Shown one piece after another: positions 27,601-41,400 of a stretch of DNA of 64,000 bases. How positions within the stretch are numbered: the stretch's first letter is position 1; every line of letters begins with the position of its first letter. A program made the translations under genes and the position numbers. The notes below the pieces were generated by a model, which was given only the letters and a program-made list of their open reading frames with translations, was not told the DNA's origin and made no database searches. The stretch is from NCBI GenBank assembly GCA_949126835.1, contig OX421494.1:310001-374000 (forward strand), read 5' to 3'. The stretch is from Anisus vortex (taxonomy: Eukaryota; Mollusca; Gastropoda; Planorbidae).

Positions 27601-29441
27601 TTCAAATTGCCGTTCCAACTTTTTATAGTTTTTCGATCGATCGCGCTAAAAAAATTAAAAAAAGGATGGCGTTGAGATTTTTTTTAGGATGACGTCATCA
27701 AAGTTTGCGCAGAGATAGCTAGCCGGCTTTTCGTTATGACGTCATCAAATTTTGCGTATTCATTTAAAATTAACTTTGCTTCAATGTTTGCTAATGTATT
27801 TTATGAATGAATAGAACAAAATATATTCACGTTTTAATTTGCGTCGTAATTTATAGCGGGATATTTTTAAATTGTTATAATGGGTAATGATTAATGGTTT
27901 TAATGGGTATCTTACGTTGTATCTGGCAAATAAAAAATACCTTCACGTTTTTATTCGTGTTGTATATGTCCACAGAATAGGTATAAAACAGAATGCGCAA
28001 TCGCATTATATTTCTGTTTTGAGCAGTAATACCGACGCCGTACTAAGCTTATTTAAACGCAGCGGTCCTGGTTACACTCTATATTTATGCTTATTTAGCC
28101 TACAACGTCCTTTTCTTCAAATCTACAAGTTCGAACACCCAAAGCTAATATTTCAGGAAAATGTGCATAAACGGTTGTGTAAAAAACTATCGTAAAAAAG
28201 AGCATGTCAAACTGCATGGCTTTCCTGACTCCATAAAGGATAAACAACAACATAAACAACCTCATATTAACTCATTATGAATTATATGCCTATTTACCTT
28301 CATAATTTTAAAAGTTTATTTTGGTTTAAAAAGTATATATATTTATGTACCGGTAGCCGCAGCAATTTAGTTACCGGTACCGAGCTACGTCTAAGACATT
28401 TTTTTTTCAAATCAGTACCGGGTAATAAATATTTTTACATCATATTGGCTTAATCATATAATGTTCAAAACAAAATGGGTAATTAAGTCAAATTTATATA
28501 AAAGTAAGCCTATAATGAGAGATAATGTAGGCCCTATATATATTGTATATATTTATGGCAGACGTAGATATCATTTCTCATTTTACTATAGTAGCGTCTC
28601 TAGCGACCGCTGCATTGCGGAAAATGGTAACTTTAAGTGAGTGCGTATATAGGGATTGTGCATTCTGTTCTATACCTATTCTGTGTATACGTCTTATAAA
28701 CTTTGTAGCGGGAAATTGTTCAATTGCCAGGCAATGTTTAAATTGCCGAGCTCAACGTTTTAAAGTTTTAATTTGTATCGTATACGTCTTATAAACTATG
28801 TAGCGGGAAATTTTTATATTGCCGGGCAATGTTTAAATTTGCCGGACCAACTTTTTAAAGTTTTAATTCATGTCGTATACGTTGTATAAACTATCATTAA
28901 CTATGATTCATATCGGTTTCAGTTGTTATTGTTTTTCCTGTTGAATTTAAAAATTAATTCTAAGTTTGCTTCCAAAGCAACAATAAATAAATAGCAAATA
29001 ACACCAACAAAAACAAAAAAAAATAATATTGATCTACGACTAATGTTGTAGCAAAAAAATATATCAAACAATCATTTTCGAATTAACAGTACTTTTTAAA
29101 AGACATGTGAGTTCTGTTTTACAGAAAGAGTTTAATTACCCAATAAACTCACAAAATTCGATCATAGTGGTCATACTTTGAGCAAGAAATAAATAAAAAA
29201 AATTATTATTTGTTTTTCCTTTTTAGTTGTATATTGAATTGGTGTATAATAAAGTGTGCAAAACAAAAATAAATTAAAAAAATACTGACCACAAAAAAAA
29301 ACATACTACTTTATGTATGTTGCAAAAACAAAACTAAAAAACTATAATGTGTCAAGCATATTCTAAAAGAAAGCCCGTTCGAAGAATCGGGCACATATCG
29401 GCTTGTATATATATAAATCTCAAAAGGAATATGTATGTATG

Positions 29442-29472
<31 letters not shown>

Positions 29473-32400
29473 GTATGTACATACCGCATAATCTTTTTAA
29501 ATACTGGACATAAAAACGTGAAATTTGCTACAAATATTCTTTGCGTTACGGCGGTGAACACTGTCAAGGTTTTAACAAAATTAAAATGACCGCAGTGGTC
29601 AGTTTGGTCAAAAAACGCGAAAAAAACACAACTTTTGATTCACATTGTCTTTGCCAGTACAACTTTTTATAGTTTTTCGTCACAAAGTTAGAAAAAAAAG
29701 GATGCGCTGAGATTATTTTTATGACGTCATCAATCTTTGCGCATGGATTTTAAAGCAATGAAGGGACATTTTTCATTCATGTTTAAATTGACGTCATCAA
29801 ACTATGTGCATGGATTTTATTATCTCAACTCAATGACGAAAACAAATTTTCTTCATGTTTAAATTGCCTACGTGCCGTAAACAACATCAATACTGTAGTT
29901 GATTTTCTTAATCTATCACTACTTTGATACTTTACACTATGAATACATGACTTAAAGCTAATTAATAATTTAAAACTTTACAAACATAGGACAAAGCAAA
30001 TAGATTTAGCATTTTTTTTCTGTTTTCGGAAGTAATACCGACGCATTACTAAGCTTATTTAAACGCAGTGGTCCTGGTTACACTCTATGTTTAAGCTTAT
30101 AATTATATGGCGTCATCAAATTTTGCGTATTTATGCGTTTAAGAAGGGAACAAAATTTTGTTTTAATTTGCGTCGTAATTTGTAGAATGCAATATTTAAA
30201 TGGTTTAAGTAAAAAAATTAAGTTACCGGAAAATACTTTATCCCCGCTTAAGACAATTGCTTATAACTCCATGGGTTATTTTATCCAGTTCCGAGAACTG
30301 GGCACCTTTAGGCTTATCGCCTTGGTAACGGCCATTGTTTTAATTACCGGGCAATGTTTAAATTACCGGGCAATGTTTATAATACCAGGCAATGTTTAAA
30401 TTACCGGGCAATGTTTATAATACCGGACATGTTTAAATTACCGGGCAATGTTTAAATTACCGGGCAATGTTTATAATACCGGGCAATGTTTATAATACCG
30501 GGCAATGTTTAAATTACCGGGCAATGTTTAAATTACCGGGCAATGTTTATAATACCGGGCAATGTTTATAATACCGGGCAATGTTTAAATTACCGGGCAA
30601 TGTTTAAATTACCGGGCAATGTTTTTAATACCGGGCAATGTTTATAATACCGGGCAATGTTTAAATTACCGGGCAATGTTTATAATACCGGGCAATGTTT
30701 ATAATACCGGGCAATGTTTATAATACCGGGCAATGTTTAAATTACCAGGCAATGTTTAAATTACCGGGCAATGTTTAATTTGCCGGGCAATGTTCAAATT
30801 GCCGGAACTAACTTTTTAAAGTTTTAATTCGTGTCGTATACGTTTTATAAACATTATTTCATAAGGGTTTCATTTGTTATTGTTTTACATGTTGAATAGA
30901 AAAATTAATTCTAAGTTTGCTTCCAAAGCAACAATAAATAAATAAATAGCAAATAAACAAAAACAACACAACATAGGTCTGCGACTTAATGTTTGTCGTA
31001 AAAAAAATATATCAAACAATCATTAAAAAAAAAAAAAGTAGTGTCGAATGTTCTTAATCAATGAATAGAACAAAATATATTCATGTTTTAATTTGCGTCG
31101 TAATTTATAGCGGGCAATTTTGTAATTGTTATAATGGGTGATGAGTAATGATTTTAACCGGTAATTCATGTTGTAGCGGGCAAATAAAAAATTACCTCAC
31201 GTTTAAATTCGTGTCGTAGGTCATGCGGGCAATCTCATTATAACTGCCTGAGTAGTTAGAGTGTATGTAAACATAACTTTTAGCCGGTTCGGAGGACCGG
31301 GCACATAACGGCTTGTATATATATAAATCTCAAAAGGAATATGTATGTGGCTGGCTGGCTGGCTGGGTATGTACATACCGCATAATCTTTTTAAATACTG
31401 GACATAAAAACGTGAAATTTGCTACAAATATTCTTTGCGTTACGGCGGTGAACACTGTCAAGGTTTAAAAAAAATTAAAATGACCGCAGTGGTCAGTTTG
31501 GTCAAAAAACGCAAAAAAAACGACATATTTTGGGTTCATGTTAAAATTGCCGTTCCAACTTTTTATAGTTTTTCGATCGATCGCGCTAAAAAAATTAAAA
31601 AAAGGATGGCGTTGAGATTTTTTTTAGGATGACGTCATCAAAGTTTGCGCAGAGATAGTATGCCGGCTTTTCGTTATGACGTCATCAAATTTTGCGTATT
31701 CATTTAAAATTAACTTTGCTTCAATGTTTGCTAATGTATTTTATGAATGAATAGAACAAAATATATTCACGTTTTAATTTGCGTCGTAATTTATAGCGGG
31801 ATATTTTTAAATTGTTATAATGGGTAATGATTAATGGTTTTAATGGGTATCTTACGTTGTATCTGGCAAATAAAAAATTCCTTCACGTTTTTATTCATGT
31901 TGTATATGTCCAAAGAATAGGTATAAAACAGAATGCGCAATCGAATTATATTTCTGTTTTGAGCAATAATACCGACGCCATACTAAGCTTATTTAAACGC
32001 AGCGGTCCTGGTTACACTCTATATTTATGCTTATTTAGCCTACAACGTCCTTTTCTTCAAATCTACAAGTTCGAACACCCAAAGCTAATATTTCAGGAAA
32101 ATGTGCATAAACGGTTGTGTAAAAAACTATCGTAAAAAAGAGCATGTCAAACTGCATGGCTTTCCTGACTCCATAAAGGATAAACAACAACATAAACAAC
32201 CTCATATTAACTCATTATGAATTATATGCCTATTTCCCTTCATAATTTTAAAAGTTTATTTTGGTTTAAAAAGTATATATATTTATGTACCGGTAGCCGC
32301 AGCAATTTAGTTACCGGTACCGAGCTGCGTCAAAGCCATTTTTTTTCAAATCAGTACCGGATAATAAATATTTTTACATCATATTGGCCTAATCATATAA

Positions 32401-35400
32401 TGTTCAAAACAAAATGGGTAATTAAGTCAAATTTATATAAAAGTAAGCCTATAAGGAGAGATAATGTAGGCCCTATATATATTGTATATATTTATGGCAG
32501 ACGTAGATATCATTTCTCATTTTACTATAGTAGGGTCTCTAGCGACCGCTGCATTGCGGAAAATGGTAAATTTAAGTGAGTGCGTATATAGGGATTGTGC
32601 ATTCTGTTCTATAACTATTCTGTGTATACGTCTTATAAACTTTGTAGCGGGAAATTGTTCAATTGCCAGGCAATGTTTAAATTGCCGAGCTCAACGTTTA
32701 AAAGTTTTAATTTGTATCGTATACGTCTTATAAACTATGTAGCGGGAAATTTTTATATTGCCGGGCAATGTTTAAATTTGCCGGACCAACTTTTTAAAGT
32801 TTTAATTCATGTCGTATACGTTGTATAAACTATGATTCATATCGGTTTCAGTTGTTATTGTTTTTCCTGTTGAATTTAAAATTTAATTCTAAGTTTGCTT
32901 CCAAAGCAACAATAAATAAATAGCAAATAACACCAACGAAAACAAAAAAAAAATTAAAAAAAATGAAATATTGATCTACGACTAATGTTGTAGCAAAAAA
33001 ATATATCAAACAATCATTTTCGAATTAACAGTACTTTTTAAAAGACATGTGAGTTCTGTTTTACAGAAAGAGTTTAATTACCCAATAAACTCACAAAATT
33101 CGATCATAGTGGTCATACTTTGAGCAAGAAATAATAAAACATTATTATTATTTGTTTTTCCTTTTTAGTTGTATATTGAATTGGTGTATAATAAAGTGTG
33201 CAAAACAAAAATAAATTTAAAAAATACTGACCACAAAAAAAAAAATACTACTTTATGTATGTTGCAAAAACAAAACTAAAAAACTATAATGTGTCAAGCA
33301 TATTCTAAAAAAAAGCCCGTTCGAAGAATCGGGCACATAACGGCTTGTATATATATAAATCTCAAAAGGAATATGTATGTGGCTGGCTGGCTGGGTATGT
33401 ACATACCGCATAATCTTTTTAAATACTGGACATAAAAACGTGCAATTTGCTACAAATATTCTTTGCGTTACGGCGGTGAACACTGTCAAGGTTTTAACAA
33501 AATTAAAATGACCGCAGTGGTCAGTTTGGTCAAAAAACGCGAAAAAAAACACAACTTTTGATTCACATTGTCTTTGCCAGTACAACTTTTTATAGTTTTT
33601 CGTCACAAAGTTAGAAAAAAAAGGATGCGCTGAGATTATTTTTATGACGTCATCAATCTTTGCGCATGGATTTTATAGCAATGAAGGGACATTTTTCATT
33701 CATGTTTAAATTGACGTCATCAAACTATGTGCATGGATTTTATTATCTCAACTCAATGACGGGAACAAATTTTCTTCATGTTTAAATTGTCTACGTGCCG
33801 TAAACAACATAAATTCTTTACACTACCAATACTGTAGTTGATTTTCTTAATCTATCACTACTTTAATACTTTACACTGTGAATACATGACTTAAAGCTAA
33901 TTAATAATTTAAAACTTTACAAACATAGGACAAAAGCAAATAGATATAGTTTTTTTTTCCTTTTCGGGAAGTAATACCGACGCCTTAGTAAGCTTATTTA
34001 AACGCAGTGGTCCTGGTTACACTCTATATTTAAGCTTATAATTATATGGCGTCATCAAATTTTGCGTATTTATGCGTTTAAGAAGTTTTGTTTTAATTTG
34101 CGTCGTAATTTGTAGAATGCAATATTTAAATGGTTTCAGTTACCAGAAAATACTTTATCCCCGCTTAAGACTATTGTTTATAACTCCATGGGTTATTTTA
34201 TCCAGTTCCGAGAACTGGGCACCTTTAGGCTTATCGCCTTGGTAACGGCCATTGTTTAAATTACCGGGCAATGTTTAAATTACCGGGCAATGTTTATAAT
34301 ACCGGGCAATGTTTAAATTACCGGGCAATGTTTAAATTACCGGGCAAGATTTAAATTACCGGGCAATGTTTATATTACCGGGCAATGTTTAATTTGCCGT
34401 GCAATGTTTAAATAACCGGGCAATGTTTAAATTACCGGGCAATGTTTAAATTACCGGGCAATGTTTAATTTGCCGGGCAATGTTCAAATTGCCGGAACTA
34501 ACTTTTTAAAGTTTTAATTCGTGTCGTATACGTTTTATAAACATTTTTTCATATGGGTTTCATTTGTTATTGTTTTACATGTTGAATAGAAAATTTAATT
34601 CTAAGTTTGCTTCCAAAGCAACAATAAATAAATAAATAGCAAATAAACAAAAACAACACAACATAGGTCTGCGACTTAATGTTTGTCGTAAAAAAATATA
34701 TCAAACAATCATTAAAAAAAAAAAAAAGTACTGTCGAATGTTCTTTATCAATGAATAGAACAAAATATATTCACGTTTTAATTTGCGTCGTAATTTATAG
34801 CGGGCAATTTTGTAATTGTTATAATGGGTGATAAGTAATGATTTTAACGGGTAATTCATGTTGTAGCGGGCAAATAAAAAATTACCTCACGTTTAAATTC
34901 GTGTCGTAGGTCATGCGGGCAATCTCATTATAACTGCCTGAGTAGTTATAGTGTATGTAAACATAACGTTTAGCCGGTTCGGAGGACCGGGCACATAACG
35001 GCTTGTGCTATTATAAAAGAAAATGTTTGCAGTGCAAAGCTATATTATCTCTGGCAATCGCCCAGTCGTATAAAATACGTGTTATAATATCATATGTCAT
35101 CAAGCTAATATGTAAAACATAAAGAGAAGCGCTACATAAATCACCATCAACAACTTCATTCAAATGTTATTAATTATAATACACAGTGATACACACTAGA
35201 CTAGAACACAATTAATAGTTGGCAAGTAGGACATCAATCATTCATCAATGTGTCAAAAATGCATTTATAAAACAATTTAGCACTACAGGTGGGGTTCAAA
35301 TGGGACAGTGATGCGAAAACAAGACTCATTATGTCTACTAGCCTCTCCTGTTCAAGCCTACCTCACCTACCCGCCGGTGAACCCTGTTCTACCCAGCAAT

Positions 35401-38400
35401 CCAGCCAGAGGTTGGGTGTAAACCCCAGCGGATGGCTGGATGGGACAACCAACGAGGTTAAGGCGAAGTCATACACTCCCTGCCAGAGGGGAGCGGCTCC
35501 CAACGAAGTCGGAGATATGTCGACTGTTCCAACTGGGGAACAGTGTGGGAGCATCAGAAAACGGACATACACGCAACCATAAAGCTTTCCAATGAAATAT
35601 GAAGCAGACCAAAATATCGTCATGATGTCGCCCCCGTGGACCAAAGCCTGGCGAGAGCGGCACCGGGCCCCTAGCCTCGAAGAGTCCACCCAAACGACTG
35701 GTGGCTCTGTGAATCTGGATAACAGGGATAAACAGAGTAGAGCTACTGGAACCCAAAGCCAAAATTTCCTGAGGACAATGCAGTGGAATTCAGAAGGTAT
35801 CTACTACAAGAAACCGGAGTTCCAAACGTTCCTCAGGGAAAATAACATCGATGTCGCCTGCCTACAGGAAACACACCTTTGTGAAAAACGCAATTTTTTT
35901 ATCAGAGGATACGACACATTTAGACGTGACAGACCAAACGGACAGAGAGGTGGTGTAATAACTCTGGTAAGACATGGGATTTCTGCCACACTGACCTCAC
36001 AGACAGAAACTGGACAATTAGAATTCATCACACAAGGCCAGGAACTCCTCATAACTAATTGTTACAGTCCGCCCACAACCAAGCTCGATCTACATCAACT
36101 AAAGCCTCAGACTGAATCCCACCTCATAGTGGGAGACTTCAATGGCCACTCTCCAGCTTGGGGATATGAAACGTCAGATACCAGAGGTGATGAAATTCAA
36201 GACTGGATGACTGACAACTAGCTAATACTTATCAACAAACCAGACGACAAACCATCTTATTTCTCCAGAGCCTGGAAAAAGAGATCGACCCCGGACATTG
36301 CCATGGCCTCAGAGGATGTGCAGAAGAAAACAACTCGATCAGTCAACGACCAATTGGCAGGGAGCGATCACCTAACCATAACACTTCTAATCTCCGACAT
36401 GAAGACCAACTCAGCTAACAGTAGGAAAAAAGCCAGCTGGAACTTCAAGAAAGCTGACTGGCAGAAATTCCAGACTGAAGCTGAAAATCTCAGGAAAATA
36501 ACATTCAAACAAGATTTAAACAAGAACACAAAGACGCTCACACAGCATATCCTAAATGCTGCCAAAAAATCCATTCCACGAGGTTTCAGGAAAGAATATA
36601 AACCCTACTGGAGCTAAACCTTGGAAACCAAACATCAGGAACTAACAGAAGCCAGGGAGGAAATGGAAAACAACCCTACGCTAGACACCACAATTAAACA
36701 CAACAACATTAAAAAAAGAACACAACAAAACCAAAACCTATGAGCTACAAAAATGCTGGAAAAACAAAACCGCAGGTCTTAGTCTTGAAAACAACACAGG
36801 GAAACTTTGGCACCTAGTTAAAACACTAAACGAAGATGTTACCACAGCTAGAGGAACACCTGCCATTGAACATCGGAGCTCCTTGAAAACGGGAAAACAG
36901 GCAGCAAACATACTTGCCGACCACTTCCAACTCGAGAGCACAACCAAAGTTCCGCGAACAAGGCGTAAAGAAATAGAGAAGCAACTTCAAACTAAGCCCA
37001 GGAAACAAACAAACCAAACTCCAAGAATGACGTCAGAGCTCACACTGGAAGAACTAAATGATGCAATACAAAAACTCAAAATAATGACATCTCCTAGAAA
37101 GGATGGCATCTGCAATGAGATGATCAAACACTTGGGACCAGGTGCCAGGGAAAAGCTACTAGAACTCTAGAATCAATCGTGGAATACGGGCAGCTTTCCT
37201 ATTGCCTGGAAAGTGGCAATAATCATCCCCATCCCAAAAAAAAAGCAAAAGGACCCCAAACAAAAAGACAGCTACAGACCAATCAGCCTACTGAGCTGCC
37301 TGGGAAAGACACTGGAAAGGATGATCAACAAAAGACTTATGTGGCACCTAGAATCAAACAACATAATCATCAAAGAACAATCAGCCTTCAGGAAAAACAG
37401 AAGTACAGAGGATCAGCTGATTCACCTAACTCAATCCATTGAAAATGCCTTTCAAATGAAAGAAAAAGTGGTAGCAACATTTACATACCTCTCCAAGGCG
37501 TTCGATAGGGTCTGGAAGAAAGGGCTACTAGTTAAGCTCCTAAATGCAGGCATAACAGGTAAAATGTTTGACTGGCTAAGCAACTTTCTCAGTCACAGAA
37601 CTGCCAGGGTAAAGCTCCAAAACAGTCTTAGCCACTTAGTCAAAATTAGGAAAGGAGTTCCACAAGGAGGCGTTGTCTCCCCAACCCTCTTTAACATCTT
37701 CATTAATGATATAGTAGACAACATACCACTCAAAATAAACCGAGCACTTCATGCAGATGACCTCACACTATGGAATGCCTCAGAATCTCTACCAGCTGCC
37801 TCAATAAGGATGCAAGAAGCCCTAAACAAAATAGGCCAATGGGCTGTAGATTGGGGTGTGACAATAAACTGCTCCAAGACTGTTGCAACTTGCTTTTCGC
37901 TCTCCACAAACAAAGAAACACCCCAACTAAAAATTAACAACAAAACCATTCCCTAAGAAGACACGCCCACATATCTAGGCATCAAACTAGACAAAAGACT
38001 GACATGGAACACACACATCAAGGAAACAGAGAGCCGGGCTACCAGGAGGTTGGCAGTAATGAAAAAGCTGTCAGGGACGGACTGGGGAGCTAACAGCAAA
38101 ATCCTCAAACAAGTATACACTGGATATGTCAGACCGATAATGGAATATGGATTAGCTACCTGGAGTACCGCCCCCAAAAGCAACACACACAGGCTCAGCA
38201 CTGTACAAAATGCAGGTATGCGCATTATCACAGGAGGACTCAAAACTACACCCATTACAGCACTAGTAACAACCACAAACCTTGCCCCTCTAGACAAAAG
38301 ACGGAAAGGAAAGATCCTAACTCATCACGCCAAAATACAAAGAATGGCCAGTCTGCCTGTGCACAACATACTCCAGGCAAGAACCAAAAACAAAAGATCC

Positions 38401-41400
38401 AGCTTCAATCACATGTCAAGACAACTAGCCAAAGCACACTCAGATGAACTCCCCAACACACCTGACATCTATGAACCCGTACAACTCACAGAAGAATGGA
38501 ACAGTCCACACCACAACATATTCTTCTCCAAGGAAGTTCCATGAATCGACATCAAAGAGGGGCTATCAAAGGTCACACAGAGATCCCTCACAGCGGACAT
38601 GCTAGAGAGAGAATACAGTACAAACAAATGGACCCATATCTATACCGATGGCTCTACAAATCCTAACACCAAAATTGGAGGAAGCGGAATAGTTATCTCA
38701 CACCCAAATGGACACACCACCCCTCACTCCCTCCCGGTTGGCTTTACAACCACCAACCATAAAGCAGAACTCATCGCCATTCGGGAAGCCACGAGCCTGA
38801 TCAACAAGCTTACCCCACCTGCCGGTCACATTGTCATACTCACAGACAGCAGATCCTGCATAGAGGGACTGATATCCCCAAGGGATCATCACCTCGAGAG
38901 GGAGACACTAGACAGACTGAGTACTCTCTCATTACAGAGTGCCCTAGCGGTCCAGTGGATACCCTCGCATTGTGGACTGCCTGGAAACGAGGAGGCAGAT
39001 GAACTGGCCAGGCTCGGAAGAGATGACCCACAGGATAAAAACCACACACACCGCATCTCCTACTGCGAGGCAAAGGGCATAATCAAAGACATGTACAAGA
39101 GAAAATGGACTGAACAACACAATCCCCCAACAGGAGAAGACTGGCCACACCTTACCAGATATGAGCAGACCACAATACTCCGAGGAACTGGACTCCAGAA
39201 TGAAGTGCACATCCTGCAATGGTGCCCACTCCACAGAGAGGCCCGTAACCAGGCCTGGCCTCAGGGGGAGCCACCATGGAGGAAAAGCTCTGGGGCCCAA
39301 AGCCATTCCTACAGACAACAGCCCCCCCCCCCCCCCCGGTTTGTCAGAGAAACAGGACTGCCAGTCTGACACAGCAAAGGAAAGCTAAATGGAACGCAGA
39401 AGAAGAAGAAGCGCTACAGGTAAAATATAGTCTAGAGATTAAATAATAATAAATAATATAGAATCTATATGGGGTAGGGAATTCTCTGAGACATTGTGCT
39501 GGTAAAAAAAATTCCACGAAAATTTTAAGATGCCGTGGCCACGGATATTTATAAACACTGCTTCACTGGCCCTTTGGATCGAATAGGCCCAACAGGAATA
39601 ATTGTAAAAAAAAATTGTATTAGTACATAGAGTCTAGGTCTCTAGACCAAAGCGGTGGAAGCAATGAAACAGACTATTTAGTTATTGAAAGTGTACAACT
39701 AAGTTTTTGTTGTTTTTTTTTTGCTATTTAAAAGAATTCATTTGAATCCATTACATTAGAATATGGAAATTATTTCTTTGCTTAAGTACTGAGAGGAAAG
39801 TATGGACAAAGTCCTCATATAATGTGACTTTTTCATATATAGGCCTAGACCTACAAATAGGCTCTATATGCCTAGACCTATGGTTAGGCCCTATATGCCT
39901 AGACCTACAGCTGGGCCCTATAAAAAGCCTAGACCTACAGTTAGGCTCTATATGCCTAGATCTACAGTAAGACTCTATATGACTAGATATACAGTAAGGC
40001 TCTATATACATAGAGTTACAGGTCTTTAATGCTTCAGGTGTTTCTACCAAAGCCTAGTTTTTTTTACCTGTGTAAGTTCTGCCATAGACACAAAGTTCTG
40101 CCCTACACACCAAGTTCTGCCATACACACCAAGTGGAACATAATATTGGAGGTGATAATAAAAACCAAATTTGTTAAATTTCCCTTCAAGAAAATATAGG
40201 AATATAGGATAATATAGGCCTTATATTTCCTCGTTACTATAAATTTAACTGCCATACTATAGAGAGCTATATAAAGTATTAAAATCTATCCGGGTATGTA
40301 TACTCTATAGTGAGTCTATAGGCCTACTGTAAGAATTGTCATACAATATAATACTAGTTCTAGACTTGTACACAAGAAGTAGCCTATATGATTTAACAAG
40401 ATTCAAGCATTAAATCAAAGTCAGTGTTAGTGATGCATCAGGTCTAACCAAAATCTTCGTTGATATTGAGATACTGTGTGGAAAGCATTGTTTTCCTTTT
40501 GTGAAGATTGAAGATATCCCCCCCCCCCCCCAATCCCAAACCAGCACACACAGAACTGTAAGGTGCATGAGAGAAGGTGGGGGGGGTCTTTAGTTGGAGT
40601 AAAACAGGAATAACCTAGACATTAAACTAACATACAGGATTGTCTGTTTTAGTAATGAGTAATAATTTATAAATTATTGGCGAGGCGCCATTGCTATTTT
40701 TTCAAGCGTTCTTTGTAGGCCAAATGGTACTGACACAACTACAGTACTAGTGATACTATTACTATCTATAGTCTATAGTGACAGCAGTGGTTTTAAACTA
40801 GGTGTACGACGATGTCTAGCAGTGGATTTAAATAGTAGCCTATAAAAGCTTTGTTTCATTCATTTTTCATACCAGTGTAACCAGTCATATATTATGAAAA
40901 AAAAACCACCTGAGAATGACTTCAACTTGAATCTTGAAATAAAATATTTAAACATATAAAACTATAGACCTAGACTATAGACCTAGACTTATAGACCTAG
41001 ACTATAGACCTAGACTATAGACCTAAAGCTTTCAAAATCAATTAAATTAATAACAATAACAGATTTCGAAACCGATAATCGGAATTTCAATCAATTACTG
41101 TAGGTGTAGGCTAATCTATAATTTATAATATTTGCCATCCCAAATTTAATGAAATGTCATATTATCTTATATAATATATAAGGCTATATTTTTATACATT
41201 ACAGACGCTCCTTCCTTCTATGGACAAGTATTAACGTGTATGCATGCATAAAAGGTCACATGCAATAACATTTCCGTTCTTATTGGATCATTTTCTTCGA
41301 AACAATGTCTGTGTGCTACTTTACTGGTTGTACTCAAATTTGTTGGGGATTAAAATTTATTTCATTTCCAAAAGATGTTTACAAAATAAAAAAATGTATT

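Noticed and set aside
15033..32828. Recurrent 80-120-codon frames inside the Helitron-like units
   Set aside because: They recur because the elements are duplicated. They have no recognisable motif, differ between subfamilies, and are mostly AT-biased hydrophobic strings; no Rep or helicase motif was seen.
35363..39372. Long reading frames antisense to the LINE
   Set aside because: They are shadows of the retrotransposon coding frames and have no domain of their own.
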